Below, piece after piece: positions 18,301-26,424 of a stretch of DNA of 64,000 nt. A program made the position numbers and the translations under genes. Within the stretch, counting starts at the first letter, position 1. Every line of letters starts with the position of its first letter. The stretch comes from an uncultured Atopobiaceae bacterium. Its GTDB lineage: Bacteria; Actinomycetota; Coriobacteriia; Coriobacteriales; Atopobiaceae. Where the stretch lies: assembly GCA_944320975.1 (NCBI GenBank), contig CALUJM010000001.1:62001-126000 (forward strand), read 5' to 3'. Below the pieces are notes generated by a model. The model was not told the origin of the DNA and did not search any database. It worked only from the letters and a program-made list of their open reading frames with translations.

Positions 18301-21300
18301 AGTCAATGCTGCCATCGGCGTTATTCGTTACTGTCTTCGTGCCGTCGACGGCATCATCGGGCATCGGAGCGTTCGGGTTGCTCGCGCTCGGCTTCAGGGT
18401 GAAGCTGAACTCGCCGCCCTGCAGGTCGGGCGCGTCAACGCCCGTCATGCCTGACTCGAGCACCTTCTCGCCCACGATGTTGAGCTTAGAGCCCTCGGCG
18501 CTCTGCTCGGTCTCGTCGTAACTGTTCTTAAACTGCAGAGGAGCAGCCGCCTCACCGTAGTCGACAGACGCATCCATCGTTCCGTCGCCGTTGTCCTTAA
18601 CGGTCACGGTCACATCATAGGACGTGGTGCCAACTGTCGTAACGCTTTCAGGCAGGTCGTCGGCCTTCTCAGACACGGTGTAGGTGATGGTATAGGTCGC
18701 GAGGCCAGTGGTCGGATCGACCTTCTTGGTCACGCCAGACCCCTCTTCCTCTGCAAGCACGTCAAGGTCGTTGCTGTTGTAGAAGATCTTACCAAAGTCG
18801 ATCGCGGCGGCTACGCCCTCGTCGGCGCCAGCGTTCTTGCCCTCGGCGACCACGCTGCCCTTCGCGTCCTTCACCTCGAACGTGAACTCACCCTCGAGCA
18901 GGTTGCGGCCGGACAGGGTCTTCGTGGCCTCAATGCTCACCTCACCGGTAGCGGCATAGGAGTTGACGAAGTTGACGGAGGTGTTGTTGCCGCCGTTCCC
19001 GGTATCGTCTGTGCCATACGTAATCTTGGTCTGCAGCGTGCCAGAACCGTCGTCGGTCACCTCAACGGTGATTGTGCCAACATGGCGGTCGTAGTTCATA
19101 CCGTTTGTGTCGTCGTTGGGCAGATTGGCGCCGTTGTGCTGCGCCTCGGTCACGTTGAAGGTATACGTGCCGGGCTCGGAGAACAGGTACTTGCCGGCGA
19201 ACCAGAAGCTGCCGTTGCCGTCATTGCCGGCGTTTGCGATTGCCTGGGCGCTGGCGAACGGAACCGCCTCAGTACCCTCGGCAGCGTCAACAGCGAGATA
19301 CGCAACTTTATCCCACGAAGCGCCCTCGGACACTTCGCCCTTGGTCAACTCGAAGCCGAAGGTCTCGTTGTTGAGCCAGTCACGGCCATCAATCGTCTTG
19401 GTGCCTGCGAAGGTGGTCGCGCTGCCCTCAACGGTAGCAGTGCCGTAGTTGTAGCTGTTTACAATCGTCGGGTTGTTGCCCGTCACGTTGCCGATGTAGA
19501 GGTTGCCGTCGTACTGAGGCGCTTCCCCACCGGGCTCATAGTCGGGATTAACATCCGTCACCTCGACAGTAATCGTCCTGGCATTCGTATCAAACGTCCA
19601 ACCGTCGTCGGCGGCAGGCTCGTTCTCCTGCACCGTGAAGGTGTAGGTGCCCGGCTCGGTGAAGGTCAGCGTGTCGAAGGTCAGGGTCTGGGTGCCACCA
19701 GCCTCGATGGTTCCGCTGGTGGTCACCGTTGCCTGATGATTCTCATCAAGACCCTTGATGTTCGCCACGGGACCAGCAGTAGTATTCTGCGCGGTCAGCG
19801 TGAAGGTGTAGTCCGCAGCGGACGGAGCACCGATGACCTTCTTGGTCACCTGCAACGCGTTATCGGTGTCCTCGCCCATGTCGACGGGATTCGGGTTGTA
19901 GTCGTTCACGAAGCCGAAGGTCGGAACCGCGTAGTCAGCGTCATCGGAATTGGCATGATCGACAACGACCTTACCGCCGTCCGCAATCTCGTTTCCGTCC
20001 TTGTCCATGGTCTGAGTGACCGTGGTCACGGCATGCATGTTGCCGTTGCCGTTGTCCACGACCTCGATCTCGACCTTGTACTGAGACTTGTCGTAGGTAA
20101 CGCCTGCGAGGCCGTCGCCCTCTGCGGGCTCAGTCTCGTCCACGATGAACGTATAGGTCTTGCCAGCGTCCGTCTCATCAAAAGTCAGGCTCTGGAGTTT
20201 GGCCATAGTGATGGTCTGATCGACCGCAGCTCCCGTGTTCTGGAAGTTCTTGTCAGCCTCAGCAGTCAGATCCGCAGCCTCGCCCTCACCGGTAATGGTG
20301 AAGTTGAATTCGCCAGCGGTCATCGGACGGTCGAGGAGCTGTTTGGTGACGTTGATGCCACCAGCGCCCTGAGCACCGTAATTCAAGCTTGCCTCGTAGA
20401 CGTTGGTAAACACGGCCTTGCCGGTCTCATCGCTACCCTGGTTCTCATAGACAACAGGGCCGTCGAGCACCAGCGCACCGTTGCCGCCATCCTTGACCTT
20501 GATGGTCACCTTGGCGACATTCTGGCTGTAAGTCATGCCCTTGCCATCGGTAGTCTCGGTTCCCTGATCGTCAGCGACCTCGTTCACGGTAAAGGTGTAC
20601 TCGCCAGCCTTGGGGAAGATGAGCTCGCTGAACGCAAAGTCCATACCGCTGTCCTTGGTGACAGTCTTCACCTCGGGATCAGCAAGCACCGTCTCCGGAC
20701 CGCCCGTCTGGGTCAGCTGGAAGTAGAACGTCTCGTTATCACCAATCTCGCGACCCTGCAGCACCTTGGTGCCGTGGATAGCCTCATCGCCCGTCAGCGT
20801 GTAGTCCGTCGGATCATAAACGTTGGTGAACTCCACATCTGTAGGCTGCATGTCGGGCGTCGCCACGATGTGCATGCCCTCACCCTGCTCGTTGGGCTTA
20901 TCGGTAATTGCAACGGTGACGGTGTACACCGTGCCGTCATAGGTCATGCCGTTCAGCGACCAGGTGCCGTTTTCGTTCTGGGTCGCACCCTGGGGGATAA
21001 CCTCGCGAATCTCATAGATATAGGTGTTGTTCAGATGCGTTCCGTTGTATTTGATGGTCTGGAACGCGAAGCCATCGGGAGTCGTTCCGGTGTTGCCGAT
21101 GGTGATGGTATGCGTAATCGCATCCGCACCCGCCGGCATCGGGACATCGGCAGCTCCAATCGTCGGGTTCTGTGCGGAACCACCGTTGGTTTCGTAGCCG
21201 CCGATCGCCTTCAGCTCAAACGTGAACTTGCCTGCTGCGTTCGGGTTAGTGCCGGAATTGTCCGTGTAATCCTTAGTGCCGTTGAGGTTGGTCGTGGCCT

Positions 21301-24300
21301 CCGTAGCATCGTAGTTGTTGGTGAACACGACCGTGTTGTCAGTAATCTGCGGCTGCTCAGCAGGCTCGTTGCCATCGATATCGGCGCGCTGCTCGAACTG
21401 GACAGAGTCAATCTTGAGTGCACCCTCACCGTCATCCACAACAGTGATGGTCACCGCATAGGTCTCATTGGAGTAATCGATGCCCGCAATCGGCTCGGTA
21501 TCGTTATCCTCCTCGATGACATAGGTAAACGTGCCCGCGTTCTCAAACGTGATGTTGCTCAGGTTGACGGTGTAGTCAGCAGCAGCATCCTCGTCGTCGA
21601 CCACCACGGGGTCAGCGGACTCGGGCGCAGGAGCGTTGCCTTCCGCCTTCATCGTGAACCTGAACTCGTCAGTATCCTGCCACTCGCGTCCGGTCAGATT
21701 CTTCTTCACCTTGACCAGCTGGTTGGCGCCTTCCAGCGTCACCTCGGTTGCGTGATAGGTGTTGGTGAACGAAGCAATCTGCTGGTCGCCACCCACGATG
21801 GTGCCCTCGACAGTACCGTCGTCGGTCTTGGCATTCTCTCCCGTCGAGTTGTCCGTCGTGGTGAATCCATTCTGGCTTGCTGCCTGCTCGGTCACGGTGT
21901 ACTGAGCGCCGTTGGGCAGGTCGGAAATCACGACATACTGACCGCCGGCAAGGGTAATCTCGCCGTTGTCAGAAATGGTACCAGTGCTCACAGGAGTCTC
22001 GCCCGTTGCGTAAACGGAGTAGTCGTATTGGTTGGTGAGGTTGGTCTGGGTACCGTCCTCAGCCACGGTGTACAGATGCACCGTAAACTTGAAGCTGTTC
22101 TTGTCCGCCTGGGTCTCACTGGATGCATTGCCCCAGTTGACCGTCTTGTTGATTCGCAGATCGCCAGGAGCGTCAACGGAAAGCTTGCCGTTGTTGCCCA
22201 GCTTCTGAGACACACTGTTGCCAACCCACGTCGGGGTCAGGACCGTGGAAGCGGTGTCTGTGGTGTTATCACTCTTGTTGGACACGAGAGTTGCCGGACG
22301 ATCCGCACGAGGCGTATCCGCCGCGATGTAAACGTTGCCGTCCCGGTAGGTAACATTCCAATCGTTACCGCTACGGGTAATGGAACCGGTGGTGGTAACC
22401 TCTTTCGCCTCGTCACCAGTACCCGTCAGCTCCCAATGGCTGTCCTGGTAATAGAGCGTGTCGTGCTGTCCGATGTTGTTGCGCGTGGCCGGCTCACTGC
22501 AGTCCTTGTCGATGAAGAGCTGCGTGTTGACGGGATAGTAATAGAACTTGTTACCATCGCTCGGCGTGAAGGAAGCCTCAGTTGAACCCTCGTCAGCGTC
22601 CTTTACAAAGTTGTTGGAATAGAAGTCGATGGTCTTGCCGTCAGCAGAGGCCTGCGCCAGAACCACATCATGATTTGCATCCTGCGGATCATTCAGAGCA
22701 TCGATGACAGCGTCCTTAACGCTAACGCCGTAGAACAAACGCACCGGGTAGGTGTTGCTCACGGTCATCGTGCCGTTGTCGGTATCAACGTCATAGTTTC
22801 GCATCGGAATGAGCGATGCGGGAATCTGCACCGTAATGGTGTCACCCGTCGCAAGGTTGTTGCTCTTGGTGACCGTTACCGTGATTGTCGAAAGATCCGC
22901 GCCCTCGGGGTAGGCGGTATTCACACCCTGACCCTCGTTGACAACACCGGAGAACTCCCAGGTTTTGCCGCCATCGCTGGTCGTGCCCTCATGGAGCCCG
23001 TCAGCGAACGCGAGATACATCTTATTGTTGTCCGCGCCAACACCCGTGACTTCCATGAAGGAGCCGAGCGTATCAGTGAAGGTCAGGTAGCCAGGGGTAC
23101 CCGCGGCACCCTCCACCTCTTCAATCGGGGAGCCGGAGCCTTGATTAATGGGAAGCGATTCAGTGATGTCCTTGAAGACCTGCTCGAGTCCCACCGCATT
23201 GGTTGCGGAGTAGTAATACTGCGGGGCTTCCTCGCCATCTTCTCCCTGAACCTTATCGCCGAGGGCCAAATTACCGAAATCATTGGACTGCTGCCCCCGA
23301 CGATTAGTGCACTGGGCTTCAGGGTAGTTACTGGAAACAGCATTCATATAGCGATTGAAGTTGCTGTTCGTATCAGAAGGGTTCGCATCTTCAAACACGC
23401 CAATGGTATAAACAAGCGCCCCCGCCTGCTTCATGTCATAGGCATAATTGATGGCCTGACCAGCAATAGAGTCGCTAAAATTCTGATAGTTGGTCGGGTT
23501 ACCGTCAGTGAAGAAAATGACAACCTTCTGAGCGTCGGGACGAGCACCGGTCAACGAACCGTCTCCATCAAACACACGCTGCGCCTGATGAAAACCGTAG
23601 TTCGCTTGAGTAGCGCCCTCGCCCTCAAGAGAGTTAATAGTGTTCGTGAGAGTGCTCACGTTCTCCATGGTATAGGAATTTAAATCACTTACTACCTGCG
23701 TATAGTTCGGTTGATAATCGTAATAATCGTCCCAATAGGTGCCATTTCCTAGTGAGTTATTCTCATTGCTCGCAAACTTTACGATAGAGATACGATGTCT
23801 GTCGTTGGGATCGGCAATGCTGTCATTCATGGTTGCGAAGGTCTCAGCAAAGCCATTTGCCGCATCCTTCAGGGCCTGCATCTTCGATCCAGCAGACTCG
23901 CTCGCCGTAATCTGCTGATAGAACTGAACGTGGTTGCGATTGTTGTCGTTACGAGAGGTGCGTGGCTCGTACTCATTGCCTTCACGATCCTGCCAGGATC
24001 CGTTGTAATAGTTCCCTTCCCAGGTAACAGCTATATAGTCATTACCGCTTCGGACGTAATACGTCCTCCACGTGTCAAGGCCCGTATAACGACCGTCATA
24101 TACTTCCTGATAGGTAGTGGTCTCGATCTCGCCGATCGGATCATCCATAGAGCCAGAAACATCAAGCACAAGAACGATGTCGAGCGGGGTGATATTAGTA
24201 ACGACAGATTTCAGGTTGGAGGTGGAGGAGATGGCGGACAGGCTCACCAAGAAGTCGGAGTCGGTGCCCTTTTCTACGCTCGTGTCAGCAAGCGCACCCT

Positions 24301-24574
24301 CGAAATCATAGTCATCATTAAAGACGCTCTTATCGGTCCAGATGCGACCGATGTTCTCGGTGCTGTCGGAGTTCGCCGCAATGGCGCTCCACGCATTCGT
24401 GGTATTCGGGTCTACCGTCGAAGCCCCGTCAATAGCGCGCTTCTGGGCACCGTTGTCGCCCGCGAAAAGCTGAGTGATCGGCGAGAGCAGCTGAACCACG
24501 CCGTTGCGCATATCAGCGTTCGCCGCAACGGGCACGGCAATAGCTGCCACGACGGCAACGAGTGCCGCAAACAC
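15374..24574 (-). CDS. Giant vWA/pilin-repeat surface adhesin (frame broken at poly-G upstream)
   Basis: 3,066 codons are open here; the proper start appears to be the ATG at 24662, out of frame by one base (see the poly-G tract). The product is a wall-anchored adhesin. It has a secretion signal ending near AANA and a vWA domain with an intact MIDAS (LDVSGSM near residue 138; FFTDGNPTN). About fourteen pilin-type isopeptide domains of the FctA/Spy0128 kind follow, each opening like VTKKVTG...EFDF and closing like V-x-N-x-Y. Then come a Pro/Glu-rich stalk, the sorting-like motif IPDAG, a membrane helix and RLRKSR. Neighbouring repeats are nearly identical in DNA. GC is visibly lower than in flanking housekeeping genes, suggesting transfer. 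No good start with a ribosome-binding site exists inside the open frame. Confidence 0.88.
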   Translation of the reverse strand: MFAALVAVVAAIAVPVAANADMRNGVVQLLSPITQLFAGDNGAQKRAIDGASTVDPNTTNAWSAIAANSDSTENIGRIWTDKSVFNDDYDFEGALADTSVEKGTDSDFLVSLSAISSTSNLKSVVTNITPLDIVLVLDVSGSMDDPIGEIETTTYQEVYDGRYTGLDTWRTYYVRSGNDYIAVTWEGNYYNGSWQDREGNEYEPRTSRNDNNRNHVQFYQQITASESAGSKMQALKDAANGFAETFATMNDSIADPNDRHRISIVKFASNENNSLGNGTYWDDYYDYQPNYTQVVSDLNSYTMENVSTLTNTINSLEGEGATQANYGFHQAQRVFDGDGSLTGARPDAQKVVIFFTDGNPTNYQNFSDSIAGQAINYAYDMKQAGALVYTIGVFEDANPSDTNSNFNRYMNAVSSNYPEAQCTNRRGQQSNDFGNLALGDKVQGEDGEEAPQYYYSATNAVGLEQVFKDITESLPINQGSGSPIEEVEGAAGTPGYLTFTDTLGSFMEVTGVGADNNKMYLAFADGLHEGTTSDGGKTWEFSGVVNEGQGVNTAYPEGADLSTITVTVTKSNNLATGDTITVQIPASLIPMRNYDVDTDNGTMTVSNTYPVRLFYGVSVKDAVIDALNDPQDANHDVVLAQASADGKTIDFYSNNFVKDADEGSTEASFTPSDGNKFYYYPVNTQLFIDKDCSEPATRNNIGQHDTLYYQDSHWELTGTGDEAKEVTTTGSITRSGNDWNVTYRDGNVYIAADTPRADRPATLVSNKSDNTTDTASTVLTPTWVGNSVSQKLGNNGKLSVDAPGDLRINKTVNWGNASSETQADKNSFKFTVHLYTVAEDGTQTNLTNQYDYSVYATGETPVSTGTISDNGEITLAGGQYVVISDLPNGAQYTVTEQAASQNGFTTTDNSTGENAKTDDGTVEGTIVGGDQQIASFTNTYHATEVTLEGANQLVKVKKNLTGREWQDTDEFRFTMKAEGNAPAPESADPVVVDDEDAAADYTVNLSNITFENAGTFTYVIEEDNDTEPIAGIDYSNETYAVTITVVDDGEGALKIDSVQFEQRADIDGNEPAEQPQITDNTVVFTNNYDATEATTNLNGTKDYTDNSGTNPNAAGKFTFELKAIGGYETNGGSAQNPTIGAADVPMPAGADAITHTITIGNTGTTPDGFAFQTIKYNGTHLNNTYIYEIREVIPQGATQNENGTWSLNGMTYDGTVYTVTVAITDKPNEQGEGMHIVATPDMQPTDVEFTNVYDPTDYTLTGDEAIHGTKVLQGREIGDNETFYFQLTQTGGPETVLADPEVKTVTKDSGMDFAFSELIFPKAGEYTFTVNEVADDQGTETTDGKGMTYSQNVAKVTIKVKDGGNGALVLDGPVVYENQGSDETGKAVFTNVYEASLNYGAQGAGGINVTKQLLDRPMTAGEFNFTITGEGEAADLTAEADKNFQNTGAAVDQTITMAKLQSLTFDETDAGKTYTFIVDETEPAEGDGLAGVTYDKSQYKVEIEVVDNGNGNMHAVTTVTQTMDKDGNEIADGGKVVVDHANSDDADYAVPTFGFVNDYNPNPVDMGEDTDNALQVTKKVIGAPSAADYTFTLTAQNTTAGPVANIKGLDENHQATVTTSGTIEAGGTQTLTFDTLTFTEPGTYTFTVQENEPAADDGWTFDTNARTITVEVTDVNPDYEPGGEAPQYDGNLYIGNVTGNNPTIVNSYNYGTATVEGSATTFAGTKTIDGRDWLNNETFGFELTKGEVSEGASWDKVAYLAVDAAEGTEAVPFASAQAIANAGNDGNGSFWFAGKYLFSEPGTYTFNVTEAQHNGANLPNDDTNGMNYDRHVGTITVEVTDDGSGTLQTKITYGTDDTGNGGNNTSVNFVNSYAATGEVSIEATKTLSGRNLLEGEFTFEVKDAKGSVVAEGKNAGADEGVAAAIDFGKIFYNSNDLDVLAEEEGSGVTKKVDPTTGLATYTITYTVSEKADDLPESVTTVGTTSYDVTVTVKDNGDGTMDASVDYGEAAAPLQFKNSYDETEQSAEGSKLNIVGEKVLESGMTGVDAPDLQGGEFSFTLKPSASNPNAPMPDDAVDGTKTVTNNADGSIDFGTIDYTLENTWGVTPLADALAASGEERVQTFTYEVTENVPAEEEKMEGVTYDTGTKTFTVTVKDDGAGNITVTTDPEQAPLFTVTNVYTPEDVEIGGDGQAQLQVTKEVTGAPALSEFDFVLTLTSGDASSVLVGAGEDATAFPAKGIEVSTSGLEDKQDSKTLSFGAMTFTKAGTYTFEVKETTDKPASAIGWDYDNDPKVITVTVTDTDGDGKLEIAEGAIKGNNPIIENTYTPASVTVGDDETALQVTKKVTGGNALSEFDFKLTFDDKNSTGKLEDIEGITADGIVKSTTSLKDTQGEQAVSFGELTFKKVGVYKFTVEETTAEPTDVRGWTYDNAAKTITVTVTDDGFDGQLDATTVVDGVDTNNPTVENVYSPDASDPDAAVISVIKKVSGAPALSEFEFELMLTSDNAANVFVGSGDAAAVFPADGLKASTDGLEGTEGSDTVSFDGLTFTAADTYTFTVTELTKSPGGGWTYDNDAKSITVTVEDQAGKLVVTSVVPATTTIENTYTPASVTVGGDEALKVTKKVTGGNALSEFDFVLAFDADAEGNTGKLENIEGLDQDGTVTVSTSGLEGTQGEQTVNFGDLTFSAAGDYYFTVTETTTTDDPNWAYDNAPKTIVVHVTDVDHNGQLEATVEFNNPIVENVYDEPYVPPTPDPDPDPSDPSKPDIDVDKKLDGRDIVAGEFCFKIAATGDNADYVTPKALTGTVDASGNVSFSGKGFVFDKTGEYEFTVSEVLPGDDDPETPGVQHNGVTYDETTYTITAKVTKGAGNKLVVSWDLGAAAAGVTFHNTYEPDETAKVTVNATKVLIGRDLAAGEFTFELVDAQGNVVGTATNNADGSVSFSPLEFTEAGTYTYTLREVTGGLANVTYDTTVHTVTITVVDNGDGTLTATVTYDSGSGAAPVFTNTYKVPDQPGKPEEPSEPERPDTPKIPDAGDHTNVALPAFLAVGGAALIACACLLRLRKSR

Positions 24575-24662
24575 AGTGAGCCGCAGTTTGCGGGAGGGCC
24601 GGCGCCTCAGGTTATTCTGGGAGAGGCACCCCCCCCCCTGTAGTGTTTTTCCAGTGCGTCAT
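24575..24662 (-). promoter_or_regulatory. Adhesin start region: ribosome-binding site, ATG and out-of-frame leader
   Basis: GGGAGG stands five bases before the ATG at 24662. Reading from it gives MTHWKNTTGGGVPLPE and a stop, only 16 codons. If the G run had nine bases, the same ATG would run through GGGCLSQNNLRRRPSRK into the hydrophobic signal segment and the whole adhesin. The basic RRRPSRKLRL stretch before the hydrophobic core is exactly what a signal peptide needs, supporting this as the true N-terminus. In the main frame an in-frame TGA lies just ahead with no alternative start. Confidence 0.85.
24629..24638 (-). repeat. Homopolymer tract G10 (minus strand) in the adhesin leader
   Basis: Ten consecutive C on the plus strand, eight codons after the adhesin ATG. 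Runs of this length are classic slipped-strand mispairing sites. Lengths 9 or 12 give the full protein; 10 or 11 do not. Confidence 0.9.
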
Positions 24663-25235
24663 ACAAACCTCCCGGCCTTGAGGGCTTCCGCCACGCGGCA
24701 TGACGGTCACCATATACAGCTAGACGCGTGCCAGTTTAAACCATCTGAAGAGTCTTTTTGTTACCTTTCGATTAGCTGGGTGACCGTTCGGTGTGCAAAA
24801 CAGCAGGTCAACGGTATTTTTGTACCTCCCCCCGCATATCATTGTTCTATCTTATTCGTACTGGCGCCATACGGCCAGAAACCAATCGACTAAGCGACCG
24901 AACACCTATCGGCCAAGGTTCTCAACTGGCGCTTTTCCGCGTTGTCGACCACACCAAGTTCGAACACTTATCAAAAACGATATATGGGCCACCCTGTCAT
25001 TTGGTCGCTTGTTCACGAGCGGTCGTTCTTCTCGGCATTCGCGCGCTAAACGGCGTTCAGCGCATCTCCATATTCTCTACACAACCCTTTGACAGCAGAG
25101 CGCCCGCGAGACGGATACCCCTGAGGTATCTGCCCTGCGGGCGTTAAGAGATCTGTCGTATGGGCTCCGCCTCGGTCGCTGCCAAAGCAACCGCAATGGC
25201 AACACCAAACGCGAGAGACGCGAAGCTTCCCACCA
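24663..25235. other. Intergenic region upstream of the adhesin
   Basis: No gene is supported. Base composition is more AT-rich than the flanks. It must hold the adhesin promoter (minus strand), but no convincing -35/-10 pair stands out. Near the dCTP deaminase end there is a hairpin: CGCCCGC (25101-25107) pairs with GCGGGCG (25137-25143), with an inner GATACC/GGTATC stem. It could end the pilus-side transcript, although no T run follows. Confidence 0.5.
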
Positions 25236-25727
25236 TCAGGAGATTGATGACGCGTCCTCGCTATAGACGTCTGAGTACTCGCCCATCCCGCGGAAGTCGA
25301 ACTCTTCGCTGAACGCCCCCTCATAAGCCTCCGTCACGGGAGCGTCGACCTTTTCAAAGACCATCTGGGCGATTCCCTTGCCGCAGTCAAGACGAATCTC
25401 GTTCCCGCTGACGTTGGTCACGCGGAAATAGATCGCGCTCTTATGTCCCGGGAAGTACAGGGGCGCGTCCAAGCGCAGCCCCTGGCGAATACGGGAGTTG
25501 CGGAGCAGGACGCGGGCGGCGAGGTCCCGCGGGAGGCTCACGACCTCCCTGCTTCCCACAAAGACGGAGTGTCCCGGTTTCAACACATACTCGGAGAAGG
25601 AGCCGGACTCGGTGTAGAACTCCTTCGTGGTGAGGTCGTAAGAGACGGGTCCGACGTTCTTCTCGAGAGCGTCGGCAAGCGCGCCCGACTTGATGAGCGA
25701 GCGAATTTCCTCATCGTTCAGCAGCAC
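25236..25727 (-). CDS. dCTP deaminase/dUTPase-family protein
   Basis: 163 residues, GTG start with GGGAGG eight bases upstream. The trimeric dUTPase fold is recognisable: motif-like segments ARVLLRNSRIRQGLRLDAP (the S-R-x-x-R of dCTP deaminases), GHKSAIYFRVTN and GIAQMVFEK. It should convert or bind dCTP/dUTP, feeding dUMP for thymidylate synthesis, but it diverges from housekeeping Dcd and could be a paralogue. It lies 106 bp after the sortase-like gene of the pilus operon, with a likely promoter of its own. Confidence 0.75.
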   Translation of the reverse strand: MLLNDEEIRSLIKSGALADALEKNVGPVSYDLTTKEFYTESGSFSEYVLKPGHSVFVGSREVVSLPRDLAARVLLRNSRIRQGLRLDAPLYFPGHKSAIYFRVTNVSGNEIRLDCGKGIAQMVFEKVDAPVTEAYEGAFSEEFDFRGMGEYSDVYSEDASSIS

Positions 25728-25756
25728 GGCAAAGCCTCCCTAAATAGTTGTACGAG

Positions 25757-25764
25757 AGTATACA
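25757..25764 (-). promoter_or_regulatory. Extended -10 promoter of the dCTP deaminase-family gene
   Basis: TGTATACT on the minus strand, 29 bases before the start codon; the TG one base ahead of the -10 is the extended form. No clear -35 is seen. Confidence 0.4.
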
Positions 25765-25778
25765 CCCCACCAAACATA

Positions 25779-25814
25779 GGCGCCCCGCCGAGCGCTGGGG
25801 CTCAACGGGGCGCC
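25779..25814. terminator. Hairpin at the end of the pilus operon
   Basis: GGCGCCCCG at 25779-25787 pairs with CGGGGCGCC at 25806-25814. It lies just after the stop of the sortase-like gene and before the promoter of the next gene. There is no strong T run, so it may be a weak or Rho-assisted terminator. Confidence 0.5.
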
Positions 25815-25833
25815 GAGAAGGACGCGCGGCTCG

Positions 25834-26424
25834 TCAGACACGACACCGCACGACCAGATGGGCCTTCCCGTCGGAACCGACGACGCAGAGCGCGAACCCG
25901 CCTGCCTCCTCGTCCTCGACTGCACGGGCGATCTCCGTGGGCTGAAGAGGCTCCACGCCATCGACCACATACGCAAAGTCGTTGCCCAGCATGTCGCTCA
26001 GCACGACCTCCTCGCCTCCGGCAAGCTCTGAGAGCGGCCCCAGCTGCGAATCCGCATCGCTGCCGACCACCACGAGGTCCCCGCCATAAACCGTGCCGGA
26101 ATACCTGCACGGCGCCACGCCCAGCTCCGCCCCATCCCACACGGACGACACGGGAAGCTCAAGTCCCAGGGCGTCTACCCTCAGCATCCCCAGATACTCC
26201 GCACCGTCAATCTCGACGGTCGGCATGTCCGCAGCGGGGTCGACAAAGCGGGCATCTAACCGAACGGCGGGCTCGGGCATCGCATCCAGCACCGCACGCG
26301 TCCTGCGCCTCAGCAACTGATCACTCCGGGCTCCAACCGCCGCGAGAACAACTGCGGTCAGCAGCGCCGCCACGCCCAGCGCTTTCAGCCACACCCCCTT
26401 GGACCGAGAAGACAGTCCTCTCAC
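25834..26424 (-). CDS. Sortase-like protein lacking catalytic His, Cys and Arg (pseudosortase)
   Basis: 196 residues. One N-terminal membrane helix (about 13-31) is followed by an outside domain that aligns by eye with small sortases of Firmicutes: MPTVEIDGAEYLGML, ALGLELPV, APCRYSGTVYGGDLVV, DMLGNDFAYVVDGVEPLQPTE. Where the active enzymes have GHN, LTLFTC and the R of TR, this protein has GSD (Ser122), FALCVV (Val182) and AH (His189). A transpeptidase reaction is therefore not expected. Its ATG overlaps the stop of the minor pilin gene (ATGA), so it is the last coupled gene of the pilus operon. A chaperone, scaffold or inhibitor of pilus assembly is an inference. Confidence 0.8.
   Translation of the reverse strand: MRGLSSRSKGVWLKALGVAALLTAVVLAAVGARSDQLLRRRTRAVLDAMPEPAVRLDARFVDPAADMPTVEIDGAEYLGMLRVDALGLELPVSSVWDGAELGVAPCRYSGTVYGGDLVVVGSDADSQLGPLSELAGGEEVVLSDMLGNDFAYVVDGVEPLQPTEIARAVEDEEAGGFALCVVGSDGKAHLVVRCRV

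Noticed and set aside
15266..18454. A 1,062-codon open frame on the plus strand opposite the adhesin
   Set aside because: It is the antisense of a high-GC repetitive gene; the minus frame has clear domains, while this one has only low-complexity His/Arg/Gly/Val text and no start signal.
19082..22585. A 1,167-codon plus-strand open frame
   Set aside because: Also antisense to the repeated pilin-type domains; composition follows the other strand's codons.
24574..24574. GTG as the true start of the giant adhesin
   Set aside because: No Shine-Dalgarno is present and the basic part of the signal peptide would be lost; the ATG at 24662 with GGGAGG is far better.
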